This document shows positions 6,307 through 6,464 of a DNA stretch of 6,464 bases, in pieces. A model generated the notes under the pieces. The model had not been told where the DNA came from. It searched no databases and was given only the letters and a program-made list of their open reading frames with translations. The number at the start of each line of letters is the position of its first letter. Position 1 is the stretch's first letter. A program made the translations under genes and the position numbers. Source of the DNA: Planctomycetota bacterium (lineage in GTDB: Bacteria; Planctomycetota; SZUA-567; H5-PLA8); NCBI GenBank assembly GCA_025355035.1, contig JANXLS010000716.1:1-6464 (forward strand). The letters run 5' to 3'.

Positions 6307-6464
6307 ACTTCAGCCGCAAAGATAGGAGGACGTCCGCGCTGCACTGAAATGCGCGAAATTATGGATGCTATACTTTATCTGACTCGGGGTGGAATTGCCT
6401 GGCGCTTGTTGCCACATGATTTTCCTGCGTGGAGTACTGTCTACCATTATTTTCGCTGCTTTAA
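6307..6464 (+). pseudogene. IS5-type transposase fragment, N-terminal end missing and 3' end outside the window
   Basis: From 6307, just after an in-frame TAG at 6304-6306, the frame reads TSAAKIGGRPRCTEMREIMD, then AILYLTRGGIAWRLLPHDF and PAWSTVYHYFRCF to the window edge. This matches the N-terminal region of IS5-family transposases (DUF4096-like), where a GGRPR segment precedes an AILY-LxRTG-xWRxLPHDFPxWxTVYxYF block. Normal members carry about 30 to 40 further residues before GGRPR, with an L-T-D-x-E-W segment. Here the frame upstream is blocked by the stop and the sequence becomes the hairpin repeat, so the 5' end looks deleted. ATG 6349 could only start a shortened protein. The catalytic DDE residues lie beyond the window. 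No terminal inverted repeat or target duplication was found. Family assignment is confident; pseudogene status is inferred from the left end alone. Confidence 0.75.
6307..6464 (+). mobile_element. Partial insertion sequence, IS5-like
   Basis: The only support is the transposase fragment; the left boundary is placed between the hairpin repeat, which ends at 6302, and the first recognisable transposase codons at about 6313-6328. The element continues past the right edge, so its length, right end and any cargo are unknown. Confidence 0.5.

Noticed and set aside
6324..6351. AGGAGGA followed by ATG 6349 as a true transposase start
   Set aside because: The distance is 18 bases, and the transposase homology already runs through the purine run (IGGRPR), so the match is coding sequence.
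1..6464. CRISPR array, tRNA or rRNA
   Set aside because: No regularly spaced direct repeats, cloverleaf pattern or conserved rRNA segment was seen on either strand.

Overview
The window looks like a chromosomal piece of a PVC-superphylum bacterium (Planctomycetes or Verrucomicrobia). GC is moderately high by eye. The main argument is the largest gene, a secreted fusion of a methyltransferase-like domain and a PQQ-type beta-propeller, an architecture I associate mostly with these phyla. The scarcity of Shine-Dalgarno sequences before the gene starts fits but does not prove it. The assignment is an inference from gene family and style, not from a marker gene.

Layout, all on the + strand. (1) 3-593: the 3' end of a gene of unknown function, with a Lys/Ala/Asp-rich linker followed by a compact domain. 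(2) About 621-648: a good sigma70-like promoter whose predicted transcription start falls almost on the GTG of the next gene. (3) 656-1813: a GT-B fold, GT4-like glycosyltransferase. (4) About 1859-2983: a thiolase-fold beta-ketoacyl-synthase homologue that has lost all three catalytic residues (Cys to Lys, His to Thr, His to Asn) and has no ATG, GTG or TTG at its natural N-terminus. (5) 2984-3291: a 308-base gap with small palindromes and one strong but probably misleading Shine-Dalgarno/ATG pair. (6) 3292-6231: the secreted methyltransferase-like/PQQ-propeller protein. (7) 6243-6302: a hairpin-rich intergenic repeat. (8) 6307-6464: an IS5-type transposase fragment missing its N-terminal end and running off the window.

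How the genes relate: the glycosyltransferase and the inactive ketosynthase are 45 bases apart, share a C-rich coding strand, and are probably co-transcribed from the promoter at 621-648. This makes a lipid or polyketide glycosylation role imaginable but unproven. The propeller gene has a different strand composition and is separated by 308 bases, so it is likely an independent unit. The transposase remnant and the hairpin repeat mark the right end as a rearranged boundary. The most interesting item is the catalytically dead ketosynthase next to a glycosyltransferase whose own active-site motifs are also altered.
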